From positions 1,116,001-1,180,000 of the forward strand of contig NZ_CP026951.1 of the NCBI RefSeq assembly GCF_003065485.1: a stretch of DNA of 64,000 nt, given 5' to 3'. The notes below the pieces were generated by a model that saw only the letters and a program-made list of their open reading frames with translations, made no database searches and was not told the DNA's origin. This document shows, in pieces, positions 1 through 8,237 of the stretch (its first letter is position 1; each line of letters begins with the position of its first letter). A program made the position numbers and the translations under genes. The DNA comes from Salinibacterium hongtaonis (GTDB taxonomy: Bacteria; Actinomycetota; Actinomycetes; Actinomycetales; Microbacteriaceae).

Positions 1-585
1 GAGGCGGCAACGCCCGTCTTGGCTGCGGCATCTGGCAAGGTCGACGCGACGGCATTGGCAACCCCGGTGACCGCTCTGGCCGACCGTTCCGCCCTCGAGG
101 TCGAGACCGTCGAAGACCTCGTGGAAGAAGCCGAGGAGGCTATCCCCGTCGTGCAGGCGGCGATCGAAGAGGCCGACAGGGTCGCTGCAGAGGCCGCTGC
201 CGCAGCGGCCGCCGAGGCCGAGCGCATTGCCGCAGAACAGGCAGCGGCTGCCGCAGCCGCACAGGCGGCCGCATCGACCCCTGCCGGGGCTCAGGCGGCG
301 GCCCGCGACATGGCAGCCAGCAGGTATGGCTGGGGTGGTGACCAGTTCTCCTGCCTCGTGAACCTCTGGCAGAAGGAGTCGGGTTGGCGGTGGGATGCCT
401 ATAACGCGTCCAGTGGCGCCACGGGCATTCCCCAGTCCCTGCCCGGCAGCAAGATGGCCACGCACGGGGCCGACTGGCAGACCAACCCGCTGACGCAGAT
501 CAGCTGGGGCCTCGACTACATCAAGCGTGCCTACGGCACTCCGTGTGCCGCGTGGTCACACTCGCAAGCCGTTAACTGGTACTAG
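1..585 (+). CDS. Secreted transglycosylase-like protein, 5' end outside window
   Basis: The reading frame is open from base 1, so the start codon and any signal peptide lie upstream of the window and only the last 194 residues are seen. An alanine/glutamate-rich helical stretch, probably a coiled coil or linker, precedes a C-terminal domain of about 85 residues. That domain has the CLVNLWQKESGW, GIPQSLPGSKM and DYIKRAYGTPCAAW pattern common to actinobacterial transglycosylase/lysozyme-like proteins. The Glu in QKESGW is the likely catalytic acid, and the two cysteines could form a disulfide. It would act on peptidoglycan outside the membrane. A strong terminator follows. The fold is fairly sure; the exact substrate is not. 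Confidence 0.75.
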   Translation, partial: EAATPVLAAASGKVDATALATPVTALADRSALEVETVEDLVEEAEEAIPVVQAAIEEADRVAAEAAAAAAAEAERIAAEQAAAAAAAQAAASTPAGAQAAARDMAASRYGWGGDQFSCLVNLWQKESGWRWDAYNASSGATGIPQSLPGSKMATHGADWQTNPLTQISWGLDYIKRAYGTPCAAWSHSQAVNWY

Positions 586-596
586 CGGTCACATCA

Positions 597-640
597 GCGG
601 CCCGCGCGTCTCTCCCGCAGGGGGGAGCGCGCGGGCCGCT
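597..640 (+). terminator. Rho-independent-type terminator after the transglycosylase-like gene
   Basis: A 12-bp perfect inverted repeat (597-608 pairing with 628-639) with a C/G-rich loop starts 11 bases after the stop codon and is followed by a TGTCGTTGTG tract. It separates this gene from the MFS gene at 778. Confidence 0.75.
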
Positions 641-777
641 GTCGTTGTGCTCGCAGGGTTTCGTGCAGACCGCTCCTGTGGTCGTTCCGGTGACCTGAGA
701 GCGCTGTTGCCATCCGGCCTGGCCGGGCACATCATTGCTCGTGTGACGCATCGGGGCACGCCGGCGGGTCGCGCGTC

Positions 778-2031
778 ATGAATGCGGCAGCGCGGCGCAT
801 TCAGCGTGTCTACCTCACTCTCCTGCTGGGCAACACGCTCGCCGCATCCTTCATCTGGGGCATCAATACCCTCTTTCTTTTGGATGCCGGGCTCACCAAC
901 TTTGAGGCGTTCGCGGCGAATGCGTTCTTCACGGCGGGCATGGTGATCTTCGAGATACCTACAGGGGTCGTTGCTGACACCCTTGGCCGTAAAGCGTCAT
1001 ACCTGCTCGGCACGATAACGCTGGCGGCAACCACGTTCCTCTACTGGATGCTGTGGGTATGGCATGCGCCGTTTATCTGGTGGGCCGTGGTCTCCGTTCT
1101 CCTGGGGTTGGGTTTCACCTTCTTCTCGGGCGCTGTTGAAGCCTGGCTCGTCGACGCGCTCACCCATACGGGGTATACGGGGGCAATGGAGGCCGTGTTC
1201 GGCAGAGGACTTGTCGTTACGGGGATCGCCATGTTTGCGGGCTCGGTTCTTGGCGGAGTTGTGGCACAGGTGACGAACCTGGGGGTGCCGTTTCTGCTGC
1301 GAGCGGCAGTCCTTGTTCTCATGCTCGTCTTTGCCGCGTTCGTCATGCGCGATCTCGGGTTCACCCCCGATCGGTCCAGGGGTCCAATCGCGGCGACGCG
1401 GCATGTGCTCACGCAGTCGATCGACCACGGGCTCCGCAAGAAGTCAGTGCGCTACCTCATTCTTTCGGCACCCTTCGCGTCGGGGGTGGGTATCTATGCC
1501 TTCTATGCTCTGCAGCCGTACCTGCTCGAACTGTTTGGCGATCCATCCGCCTACGCCATCGCCGGCCTGGCGGCGGCCGTGCTCTCGCTCGCCCAGATCG
1601 CGGGCGGCATTCTTGCCCCGCGCATCAGGGTGCTCTTTCGCCGGCGCACGACCACGGTGATTGCGGCATCCATCGGCAGCGTCGTGGTGCTGATCGCGCT
1701 CGGCCTGATTTCGGTCTTCTGGGTCGCAGTTGTGTTGTTGGTGCTGTGGGGGTTTGTCTTTGCTGTCGCCGAGCCCGTGCGCCAGGCCTATCTCAATGAC
1801 ATGATCCCGTCCAAGCAGAGGGCAACGGTGTTGTCGTTCGACTCACTCTTCGCAAGCCTCGGTGGTGTCGTTATCCAGCCGGGGCTCGGTAGAGCCGCCG
1901 ATGTGTGGAGCTACGGAACCTCGCTTGTGATCGGTGGGGTTGTCGAACTGATCGGGGTTCCCCTCATGCTTGCCAGCCGTCGCCAGAATGAGCCGGCTGA
2001 TACGGCGCGGTCAGAAGCTGAGCGCGACTAG
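778..2031 (+). CDS. MFS transporter
   Basis: This 417-residue integral membrane protein has about 12 hydrophobic segments. The loop after the second segment carries the MFS motif A pattern (GVVADTLGRKAS), which is typical of proton-coupled drug or metabolite exporters. The C-terminus is short, charged and cytoplasmic-looking (SRRQNEPADTARSEAERD). The ATG at 778 follows a terminator, so it probably has its own promoter. It lies 260 bases upstream of the flavin-monooxygenase island, and involvement in exporting a product of that island is possible but unsupported. The substrate cannot be told from the sequence. Confidence 0.8.
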   Translation: MNAAARRIQRVYLTLLLGNTLAASFIWGINTLFLLDAGLTNFEAFAANAFFTAGMVIFEIPTGVVADTLGRKASYLLGTITLAATTFLYWMLWVWHAPFIWWAVVSVLLGLGFTFFSGAVEAWLVDALTHTGYTGAMEAVFGRGLVVTGIAMFAGSVLGGVVAQVTNLGVPFLLRAAVLVLMLVFAAFVMRDLGFTPDRSRGPIAATRHVLTQSIDHGLRKKSVRYLILSAPFASGVGIYAFYALQPYLLELFGDPSAYAIAGLAAAVLSLAQIAGGILAPRIRVLFRRRTTTVIAASIGSVVVLIALGLISVFWVAVVLLVLWGFVFAVAEPVRQAYLNDMIPSKQRATVLSFDSLFASLGGVVIQPGLGRAADVWSYGTSLVIGGVVELIGVPLMLASRRQNEPADTARSEAERD

Positions 2032-2228
2032 CCGGGATAGCATCGCGCCACGGGGGCGGGGGAGCGTATGTCGTTGGATCTGGCTGAAGGGTGCTTCAAT
2101 TGCTGAGGCGCTCGAGGCCGCAGCAATTCAGGCGGCGGTTGCGCTCGTTACTCGGCACCTGCATCCGTTGTTGGACGCGCCGCTCGGTCGGTAGCGCCCC
2201 GCGCTATATCGGCCTTGTGTATTCAAGA

Positions 2229-2250
2229 TTGATTATGCTAATTTGACTAG
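2229..2250. promoter_or_regulatory. Putative PadR half-sites upstream of the ABC/monooxygenase operon
   Basis: TTGATTA (2229-2235) and TTGACTAG (2243-2250) sit 45 bases before the lipoprotein GTG. TTGACTAG is identical to the right arm of the palindrome at 8173-8194 in front of the flavin reductase, and in both places TATTC occurs 23-24 bases upstream. The left arm is degenerate here (5 of 10 positions). This suggests shared control by the PadR protein encoded at 7489-8091. It is an inference from sequence likeness only. Confidence 0.4.
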
Positions 2251-2294
2251 GCCATCCAACGACGGACCAGGCCAAGGAAGGAAGCAAAACTCCC

Positions 2295-3404
2295 GTGACT
2301 ATTCTTCTTGATAAGGGCGCTCGCCGCAGCACATTCCTGAGCGTAGGGGCCCTTGCGGCCGCCATGATGCTCAGCGCCTGTGCCGGTGGCTCAGCGACTC
2401 CTCCCGCTGCACAGAACGACGACGTTCTCATCAGCCAGTCGGACTGCGAGCGCAACCGCGACGCAGGCACGATCACCTACATCTCAGGCTATGGCTACTC
2501 TGCCAGCGCTGGGCAGCTCGATGTGTTCCTCGCCGAGGAGCTCGGGTACTTTGATGCGCTGTGTCTCGACGTGGAGATCAACGCATCGGGGGCCAACGGC
2601 CAGCAGCTCGTGGCCTCGGGTCAGGCGCAGTTCACTGCCCTGGGCTCGGCATCCGATGTGATGCTCGCCGCAGCGAACAGCAAGAATCTCACGGCTATTG
2701 CCACCTACGGCAGCGTTTCGCCGTTCTCCATCTTCGCCAACGAGGCTGTCACCAGCCTCAAGGGCCTTGAGGGCAAGAAGCTCGGATACTTCATCAACCT
2801 CACCCCGATCGCTTCGGCGATGCTCGACAACGCCGGTGTCGATGTCAGCAAGGTCGAGCTGATCAAGATGACCAACTACGACCCCACCGTCGTCACGCGC
2901 GGGCAGGTCGACGCGATCGTCGGATACGCCTCGAACCAGCCGGAGTCGCTTAGGGCCCAGGGCCTGCCCTTCAGCGAGTTCATGCCCGCCGATGAAGGCG
3001 TCGAGGGCACGTACAACGTGATGGAGGTCAACACCCAGTTCCTGACCGCGAACCGTGAGGTCGTATCTGACTTTATGCGCGCCAGCCTCAAGGCGCTGGA
3101 GTTCTGCCTCGACGATCACGACGAGTGCATCGACATGATCGCCAAGCTCGCAGAAGACAATAACCAGGGTTCGGCGTTCCCGCGCGACCAGCTCGCTCGC
3201 ACGTGGGCCGTGGAGTCCGGCTGGGTCACGAGCAACCCCGATCTCGCCCCGGGCATGCAGACCGAAGAGCAGTGGGAGCCCGAGTACGAGCTCGTCAAGC
3301 GCTACGGCGGCATCGACACGCTCCCGGCTCTCTCCGAGATGATGGACACCGAACTGGTCGCAGCCCTGTACGACGACGGCGCCCTCATCTGGCCAGGCAA
3401 ATGA
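2295..3404 (+). CDS. ABC transporter substrate-binding lipoprotein, NMT1/THI5-like
   Basis: This 369-residue protein starts at GTG 2295 behind a strong AAGGAAGGAAG ribosome site. A signal peptide ends in a lipobox with Cys29 (MLSAC), so the protein is lipid-anchored outside the membrane. The mature part has the NMT1/THI5 periplasmic-binding pattern (GQLDVFLAEELGYF near the start, then ALGSASDVMLAA), the fold used by SsuA, TauA, ThiY and RibY. Its stop overlaps the ATPase start (ATGA) and the permease follows, giving a complete importer. NMT1-type proteins bind small aromatic, pyrimidine, sulfonate or flavin compounds. The neighbouring genes suggest riboflavin, but this is inference. Confidence 0.85.
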   Translation: MTILLDKGARRSTFLSVGALAAAMMLSACAGGSATPPAAQNDDVLISQSDCERNRDAGTITYISGYGYSASAGQLDVFLAEELGYFDALCLDVEINASGANGQQLVASGQAQFTALGSASDVMLAAANSKNLTAIATYGSVSPFSIFANEAVTSLKGLEGKKLGYFINLTPIASAMLDNAGVDVSKVELIKMTNYDPTVVTRGQVDAIVGYASNQPESLRAQGLPFSEFMPADEGVEGTYNVMEVNTQFLTANREVVSDFMRASLKALEFCLDDHDECIDMIAKLAEDNNQGSAFPRDQLARTWAVESGWVTSNPDLAPGMQTEEQWEPEYELVKRYGGIDTLPALSEMMDTELVAALYDDGALIWPGK

Positions 3405-4207
3405 GTTCGCCTCTCCTCACGGTGACGGGCGGCGTCGAGGTCTCTAACGTCTCCAAGAGTTATGGCACCGGCGACGCCCGCACCACCGTGCTCGACAATG
3501 TGAGCCTCTCCATTCGCATGGGGGAGTTCGTCTCGGTAATCGGGCCTAGCGGGTGTGGCAAATCCACGCTTCTCAAGGTCATCGCCGGGCTCACCCCGGC
3601 CGATTCCGGCACGGTTACGGTCGACGGCAGCACCGTCAAGGCGGCGACCAAGAACAAGATGATTGGTCTTGTTCCGCAGTCGCCCGCCCTATTGCCGTGG
3701 CGAACCGTGCTCGACAACGTGGCGCTCCCCATGAACGTCAACCGCGGAGCGAACACGGGGCGCACGCTCCGGGACCCGCGGGAGATTCTTGACCGCTTCG
3801 GCCTCGGCGCAGCGGTGGACAAGTATCCGTCGCAGCTCTCCGGTGGAATGCAGCAGCGGGTCGCCATCGCCAGGGCCTTCGTGTTCGACCCGAGCGTTCT
3901 GCTCATGGATGAACCGTTCTCCGCTCTCGACGAGATGAACCGTGACAAGCAGCGTCTCGGCTTGCTCGACTTCTGGCAGTCCAACCGCAAGGCAGTGCTG
4001 TTCGTCACCCACTCGGTTCCCGAGGCGATCATGCTCTCGGATCGCATTGTCGTGATGGCGGCGCACCCGGGGCGCATCGCCGAGATCATCGATGTCACCC
4101 TGCCGCGTCCGCGCACAGAGGATGTCTATGCCACCGACGAGTTCCGCGACCTGGAGGGCGTTGTGCGCACAACCCTGAGGAACGTAATGGGGGAGACCCA
4201 TGTCTGA
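3401..4207 (+). CDS. ABC transporter ATP-binding protein, SsuB/TauB type
   Basis: This 268-residue nucleotide-binding subunit starts at ATG 3401, overlapping the lipoprotein stop by 4 bases. A longer in-frame extension upstream is antisense-like noise. Motifs in order are Walker A (GPSGCGKST), Q-loop (VPQSPALLPWR), signature (LSGGMQQRVAIARA), Walker B (VLLMDEPFSALD) and the switch histidine (FVTHSVPEA). The ending, with MAAHPGRI and then RPR, is typical of nitrate/sulfonate/taurine-type ATPases. It would energise uptake together with the permease at 4200, whose start codon overlaps its 3' end by 8 bases. The substrate is set by the lipoprotein and is not readable here. Confidence 0.9.
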   Translation: MSSPLLTVTGGVEVSNVSKSYGTGDARTTVLDNVSLSIRMGEFVSVIGPSGCGKSTLLKVIAGLTPADSGTVTVDGSTVKAATKNKMIGLVPQSPALLPWRTVLDNVALPMNVNRGANTGRTLRDPREILDRFGLGAAVDKYPSQLSGGMQQRVAIARAFVFDPSVLLMDEPFSALDEMNRDKQRLGLLDFWQSNRKAVLFVTHSVPEAIMLSDRIVVMAAHPGRIAEIIDVTLPRPRTEDVYATDEFRDLEGVVRTTLRNVMGETHV

Positions 4208-5075
4208 AATCAGAACCACCCCGGAGTCGGCGACGGAATCGATCGCCACCTCTGAGGCGCGCGCCGCGACGAAACAGAGTCGTTGGCTGCCCTCTAATAC
4301 CGACGTTCGCGCATCGGTGAACTGGAGGATCTGGTTTCCTCCGCTGCTCACGTTCATCATCGCCGGCGCGGTATGGCAGATCCTCGCCTACGCCAACCCC
4401 TATGTAATCCCCACGATCGACGCGATCCTCGGCAGTCTGGCCAAGGACCCGTCGATGTACTGGACCAATTTCTTGGTAACGCTTCAAGAGGTGGTCATCG
4501 GGGCTATCGCGGGCATCCTGGCCGGATTCCTCTTCGCCGTTGTGATGGCGGAGTTCCGGTTCATGGAGCGGGCAGTCATGCCGCTGTTCGTCGTGATCAT
4601 GGTCACGCCGATCGTGGCGATCGCCCCGGCGCTCGTCGTTGCCTTCGGCTTCGGCATGATGCCCAAGTACATCGTCACGGCACTTGTCGTGTTCTTTCCC
4701 ATGCTCGTCAATTCGCTCGCAGGGCTTCGGGATGTTGATGGCCGCACCCTCGACGTGATGCGCACTCTGCATGCGAGCCGCTGGGAGATCTTCAGGGATC
4801 TGCGCTTTCCGGGCAGCATGCCGTTCGTCTTCGCCGGCCTGAGGGTCGCACTGCCGATGGCCGTGGTCGGTGCAGCCGTTGCCGAGTTTGTGGCCGCCGG
4901 GCAGCAGGCAGGCCTCGGCTCGCTCGTCACGATCTCCGCTGCGCAGGCCAATCTGCCCGTCACCTGGGCAAGCATCCTGTTGCTGTGCGTTATGGGCGTT
5001 GCGATCGTCTCGATGCTCGCTGTCGTGCGAAAGCGCGTTCTGTGGTGGAGCGACGGCGACATCGTCGCCCGCTAG
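4200..5075 (+). CDS. ABC transporter permease, SsuC/TauC type
   Basis: This 291-residue inner-membrane protein has about six hydrophobic helices. The cytoplasmic EAA loop (LHASRWEIFRDLRFPGSMP, residues about 188-206) contacts the ATPase. The first 45 residues are hydrophilic and rich in Thr/Ala, which is longer than usual. ATG 4200 overlaps the end of the ATPase gene, indicating translational coupling. The permease completes the importer and is followed after 103 bases by the flavin monooxygenase, so uptake and first oxidation appear to be one unit. Confidence 0.9.
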   Translation: MSEIRTTPESATESIATSEARAATKQSRWLPSNTDVRASVNWRIWFPPLLTFIIAGAVWQILAYANPYVIPTIDAILGSLAKDPSMYWTNFLVTLQEVVIGAIAGILAGFLFAVVMAEFRFMERAVMPLFVVIMVTPIVAIAPALVVAFGFGMMPKYIVTALVVFFPMLVNSLAGLRDVDGRTLDVMRTLHASRWEIFRDLRFPGSMPFVFAGLRVALPMAVVGAAVAEFVAAGQQAGLGSLVTISAAQANLPVTWASILLLCVMGVAIVSMLAVVRKRVLWWSDGDIVAR

Positions 5076-5178
5076 CGGCATCGCGCCGCTCCCACCGGCA
5101 ATCACCGTTATCCGTGGCTGTGGCCGCGTGACACCTCTACCGACAAACCCCAAAACACTGGGGCAAGAAGGGCAAGAC

Positions 5179-6540
5179 ATGAAGAAGCTCCGCTTTGGCC
5201 TGTTCGAAAACGCTCAGGCGAACGACTCCGGCACCGCAACCTGGCGCCACCCCGAGAATCAGCGGGATCACTACGACGACCTCGACTACTGGCGAAACAT
5301 CGCCACGACATGCGAGGACGCGGGCTTTGACTTCGTCTTTCTGGCGGACGCCTGGGGCTGGTCTGAGGTCAACGGTGTTCGGCCCGCAATCAGCTCAGAA
5401 GAGGGGCTCGACCTGCCCCGCCTCGACCCCGCGATCGTGGCCGCAGCTCTCGTTGCCGAGACGACCCGGCTTGGTCTCGTGATCACCGGTTCGACGCTGC
5501 TGGAACAGCCCTACTCATTTGCCCGGCGCATGTCGACTCTCGACCAGCTCTCGGGCGGCCGTATCGGCTGGAACGTCGTCACAACCGGGACCGCCGATAC
5601 GGCCGTCGAGGCCTTCGGCGTTCCTATGGTCCCGCACGATGAGCGCTACAACATGGCCGACGACTTCATGGAGGTCGTCTACAAGCTGTGGGAGGGCACC
5701 TGGGAGCCGGATGCTCTCGAGCGCGATAAGAACGGCCGGTTTGCCGACCCCGCCAAGGTGCACCGCATCGAGCACGACGGCCCGTACTTTCGTTCGCGCG
5801 GTTACAGCAACTCCTCCTACTCCCCGCAGGGCACGCCCGTGCTGTTCCAGGCTGGGTCTTCTGACCGGGGCCGCCAGTTCGGGGGCAAGCACGGTGAGTG
5901 CATCTTCTTGGGGGGCGGATCGGTCGACAAGCTCGCCGAGCAGGTCACGAGCATCCGCGCTGAGGCCGCAGCCGCGGGCCGCGCGCCCGAGTCAATCAAG
6001 CTCATGGTGGCCTTCTCCTGCGTTGTCGCGCCCACCCGAGAGGAGGCGCAGCGCAAGTACCAGCAGGTGCTCGACGCGCAGTCACCCGAGGTAGCCGTCG
6101 CGTCATATGCCATGTTCACGGGTCTTGATCTCTCGTCGTATGACCCGACAACCCCCATGTCTGATTTGCACACCGAGCTGTCGCAGACTCAGATCTCGCG
6201 GTTCGGTGATCGCACCGTCGGTGACGTGCTCGCCGAGTGGCATGCCAACGGCGTGCGGAGCAAGCCCGTCATCGGAACTGCGGAGGATGTCGCCGACGCG
6301 CTCATCGCCATCACCGACGGAGCCGACCTGGACGGCTTCTTGCTCACGCCCATCATCCAGCCGGGGTCGACGATCGACTTCATCGAGCAGGTATTGCCCA
6401 TCTTGCGCGAGCGCGGAGCTATCGACTCAGAGCCGAAGGCCGCGTCGCTCCGCGAACGGCTGCTCGGGGCAGAGGCCCCCACGCTGGGGGCCGATCATCC
6501 GGGTGCTACATACCGGGTAAATTCGGAGCAGGGCCGATAA
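5179..6540 (+). CDS. LLM-class flavin-dependent monooxygenase (NtaA/SnaA family; candidate riboflavin lyase, RcaE-like)
   Basis: This 453-residue bacterial-luciferase-like enzyme starts at ATG 5179 behind AAGAAGGGCAAG. Family marks are FVFLADAW, the segment LVITGSTLLEQPYSFARRMSTLD (residues 96-118), SGGRIGWNVVTTGT and GSSDRGRQFGGKHGE, all typical of the NtaA/SnaA/DszA branch that uses reduced FMN from a separate reductase. A flavin reductase sits at 8238 and a ribokinase follows directly. In the Microbacterium maritypicum rca system an enzyme of this superfamily cleaves riboflavin to lumichrome and ribose, and the neighbours here fit that pathway. Nitrilotriacetate-, sulfonate- or N-heterocycle-type substrates remain possible. 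The family is certain; the substrate is inferred. Confidence 0.85.
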   Translation: MKKLRFGLFENAQANDSGTATWRHPENQRDHYDDLDYWRNIATTCEDAGFDFVFLADAWGWSEVNGVRPAISSEEGLDLPRLDPAIVAAALVAETTRLGLVITGSTLLEQPYSFARRMSTLDQLSGGRIGWNVVTTGTADTAVEAFGVPMVPHDERYNMADDFMEVVYKLWEGTWEPDALERDKNGRFADPAKVHRIEHDGPYFRSRGYSNSSYSPQGTPVLFQAGSSDRGRQFGGKHGECIFLGGGSVDKLAEQVTSIRAEAAAAGRAPESIKLMVAFSCVVAPTREEAQRKYQQVLDAQSPEVAVASYAMFTGLDLSSYDPTTPMSDLHTELSQTQISRFGDRTVGDVLAEWHANGVRSKPVIGTAEDVADALIAITDGADLDGFLLTPIIQPGSTIDFIEQVLPILRERGAIDSEPKAASLRERLLGAEAPTLGADHPGATYRVNSEQGR

Positions 6541-6572
6541 CGAATCGAGCTTGGCGAGAACGGGAGTCATTC

Positions 6573-7466
6573 GTGGGACAGGTCTGCGTAGTCGGAAGCA
6601 TCAATCTCGATCTGATGGTGCACATTCGGCACTCTCCCCAGGTGGGGGAGACCCTCCTGGCGGAGTCGACTCACCGTTTGCCCGGTGGCAAAGGATTCAA
6701 TCAGGCCGTCGCGGCCACACGATCAGGGGCAACCACTCGATTCTGTGGCCGCGTCGGCGACGATGGCGATGGCGCTTATCTGAGGGCCGCACTGGTCGAG
6801 GCCGGCCTCGATGCGTCGCACCTCACGGTTGACGAGTCGGAACTAACGGGGTTCGCCCATGTGGCGATTCTGCCGGGATCGGGCAACTCGATCATCGTCT
6901 CGCCCGGCGCCAACAGTGCGCTCAGCGCCGCTCCGGCCGTCGAGGCTGTCGAGGCGCAGGAGACCCCTGCGGTGGTCCTCGTGCAGTTGGAGATCCCATC
7001 GGCTACCGCCGAGGCGGCACTTGCCGCCGGGCGTCGCCTAGGGGCCGTCACTATTCTTAATGCGGCTCCACCTGCCGGCGTCACCGATTCCATGCTCTCC
7101 CAGGTCGACATCCTCATCGTCAATGAGACGGAGGCGGATGCTCTGGGTGGTGTCGATCGCATGCTCGGCACCGACGATGGCCCCGGGTCGGTAATCGTCA
7201 CCCTCGGCTCTGAGGGATCGCTCTGGGTGACCAGGGACGGCATGCGGGTGGATGTTCGGTCCTTCTCGGTGGATGCCGTCGATACGACCGGTGCAGGGGA
7301 CGCATTCTGCGGGGCATTCGCTGCAGCCATCAGCAGTGGGCTCGACATTCCTGCCGCGATGCAGCGGGCATCAGCGGCCGGGGCCATTGTGGCGACGCAG
7401 TTGGGCGCTCAGACCACGGAGTTGTCGCCCGAGGCAATCGACCGTCTCGTGGCGACCAGAACGTAG
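6573..7466 (+). CDS. Ribokinase (PfkB family; RcaD-like by context)
   Basis: This 297-residue sugar kinase starts at GTG 6573, with GGGAG just upstream and 32 bases after the monooxygenase stop. It shows the N-terminal VVGSINLDLMV, the di-glycine LPGGKGFNQAVAA motif, IVNETEAD, and the C-terminal DTTGAGDAFCGAFAA motif that carries the catalytic Asp and anion hole. These are ribokinase signatures. It would phosphorylate D-ribose to ribose-5-phosphate in the cytoplasm. Its place beside a flavin monooxygenase fits removal of the ribose released from riboflavin, as proposed for RcaD. No ribose transporter or rbs gene is nearby, which makes a general ribose-uptake role less likely. Confidence 0.85.
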   Translation: MGQVCVVGSINLDLMVHIRHSPQVGETLLAESTHRLPGGKGFNQAVAATRSGATTRFCGRVGDDGDGAYLRAALVEAGLDASHLTVDESELTGFAHVAILPGSGNSIIVSPGANSALSAAPAVEAVEAQETPAVVLVQLEIPSATAEAALAAGRRLGAVTILNAAPPAGVTDSMLSQVDILIVNETEADALGGVDRMLGTDDGPGSVIVTLGSEGSLWVTRDGMRVDVRSFSVDAVDTTGAGDAFCGAFAAAISSGLDIPAAMQRASAAGAIVATQLGAQTTELSPEAIDRLVATRT

Positions 7467-7488
7467 CCGCAGAACCGAGCCGCAGCGA

Positions 7489-8091
7489 CTAGCGAGAAAT
7501 CGCTTCTTCTTTCTGCGCGCCATCTCTGTCGTCGGCAAAGGTGTATTCGCCTGCTTCGAGTCGAGTGCACAGGTCGTTGGCCCACTGCTGTTCTCCGCGG
7601 AGTCGATTCGTCGAGAGTTCGAAGAATTCGCGAACGTAGGCCGGCGTCGAGGGGGAGCGCTGCACATCGTCGATGTTGTAGGTGTTGCTCACGATCTTGG
7701 CGTCGATCTCGCTCACCCGATGGTGCAGCGCATCAATGACTTCTTGCCGGCTGAGCACATACATGAACGAGGTCAGCGCCATGACGGGCGCCATGTCGAA
7801 CGTCTCGACCGTCCAGAGAACCCGCCGCAAGATCCGCAGAAACTCGACTTCACCCTCTGGTGTGATGCTGTAGGTCGTGCGTTCGGGTCGGTTGCCCTCC
7901 GACTCGGTTCCCTGCTCAGCGACGTAACCGTCTTTCTTGAGCGATCTCAGCGCGTTATAGATCGACCCCGGCTGAATGTTCGCCCACTCGTTGACGTGCC
8001 AGGTGAGCAGCTCGCGGCGCAGAAAGTAGCCGTGCACCGGCTGAAACTGACGGACAGCTCCGAGCACGACAAGGCGCGTGATGGTCGACAT
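7489..8091 (-). CDS. PadR family transcriptional regulator
   Basis: This 200-residue protein has an N-terminal winged helix with the PadR pattern (LVVLGAV, HGYFLRREL, GSIYNALRSLKKDGYV, RTTYSITPEGE) and a C-terminal helical dimerisation arm. The start chosen is ATG 8091 (MSTITRLVV), preceded by GAGAG. ATG 8100 is a near alternative. It is transcribed divergently from the flavin reductase, and the intergenic region holds a 22-bp palindrome that is probably its operator. Some PadR proteins, for example LmrR of Lactococcus, bind flavins, which would suit a riboflavin-responsive repressor. The ligand here is inferred. Confidence 0.85.
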   Translation of the reverse strand: MSTITRLVVLGAVRQFQPVHGYFLRRELLTWHVNEWANIQPGSIYNALRSLKKDGYVAEQGTESEGNRPERTTYSITPEGEVEFLRILRRVLWTVETFDMAPVMALTSFMYVLSRQEVIDALHHRVSEIDAKIVSNTYNIDDVQRSPSTPAYVREFFELSTNRLRGEQQWANDLCTRLEAGEYTFADDRDGAQKEEAISR

Positions 8092-8137
8092 GGCTCTCAT
8101 CGTAAGACACGCCGCACGGCCAGCGGGTAGCGAATGC

Positions 8138-8166
8138 TTGTGGCTGGCCACATTCTGCAATATTCT
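8138..8166 (+). promoter_or_regulatory. Promoter of the flavin reductase gene
   Basis: A -35-like TTGTGG (8138-8143) is separated by 17 bases from a -10-like TATTCT (8161-8166). Transcription would start near 8173, at the left edge of the palindromic operator, so a bound repressor would block initiation or clearance. Confidence 0.5.
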
Positions 8167-8172
8167 TAAGCT

Positions 8173-8194
8173 AACTAATCAAAGTTGACTAGTT
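8173..8194. promoter_or_regulatory. 22-bp palindrome, probable PadR operator
   Basis: The arms AACTAATCAA and TTGACTAGTT form an inverted repeat with one mismatched pair and a 2-base centre. It lies between the divergent padR and flavin reductase genes and just downstream of the reductase -10. PadR proteins usually bind palindromes of this size in their own promoter region. The right arm recurs upstream of the ABC operon (2243-2250). Confidence 0.6.
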
Positions 8195-8237
8195 GCTGGG
8201 TCGATGGTGACCCATGCGGAACTCCAGGGAGACCAGC

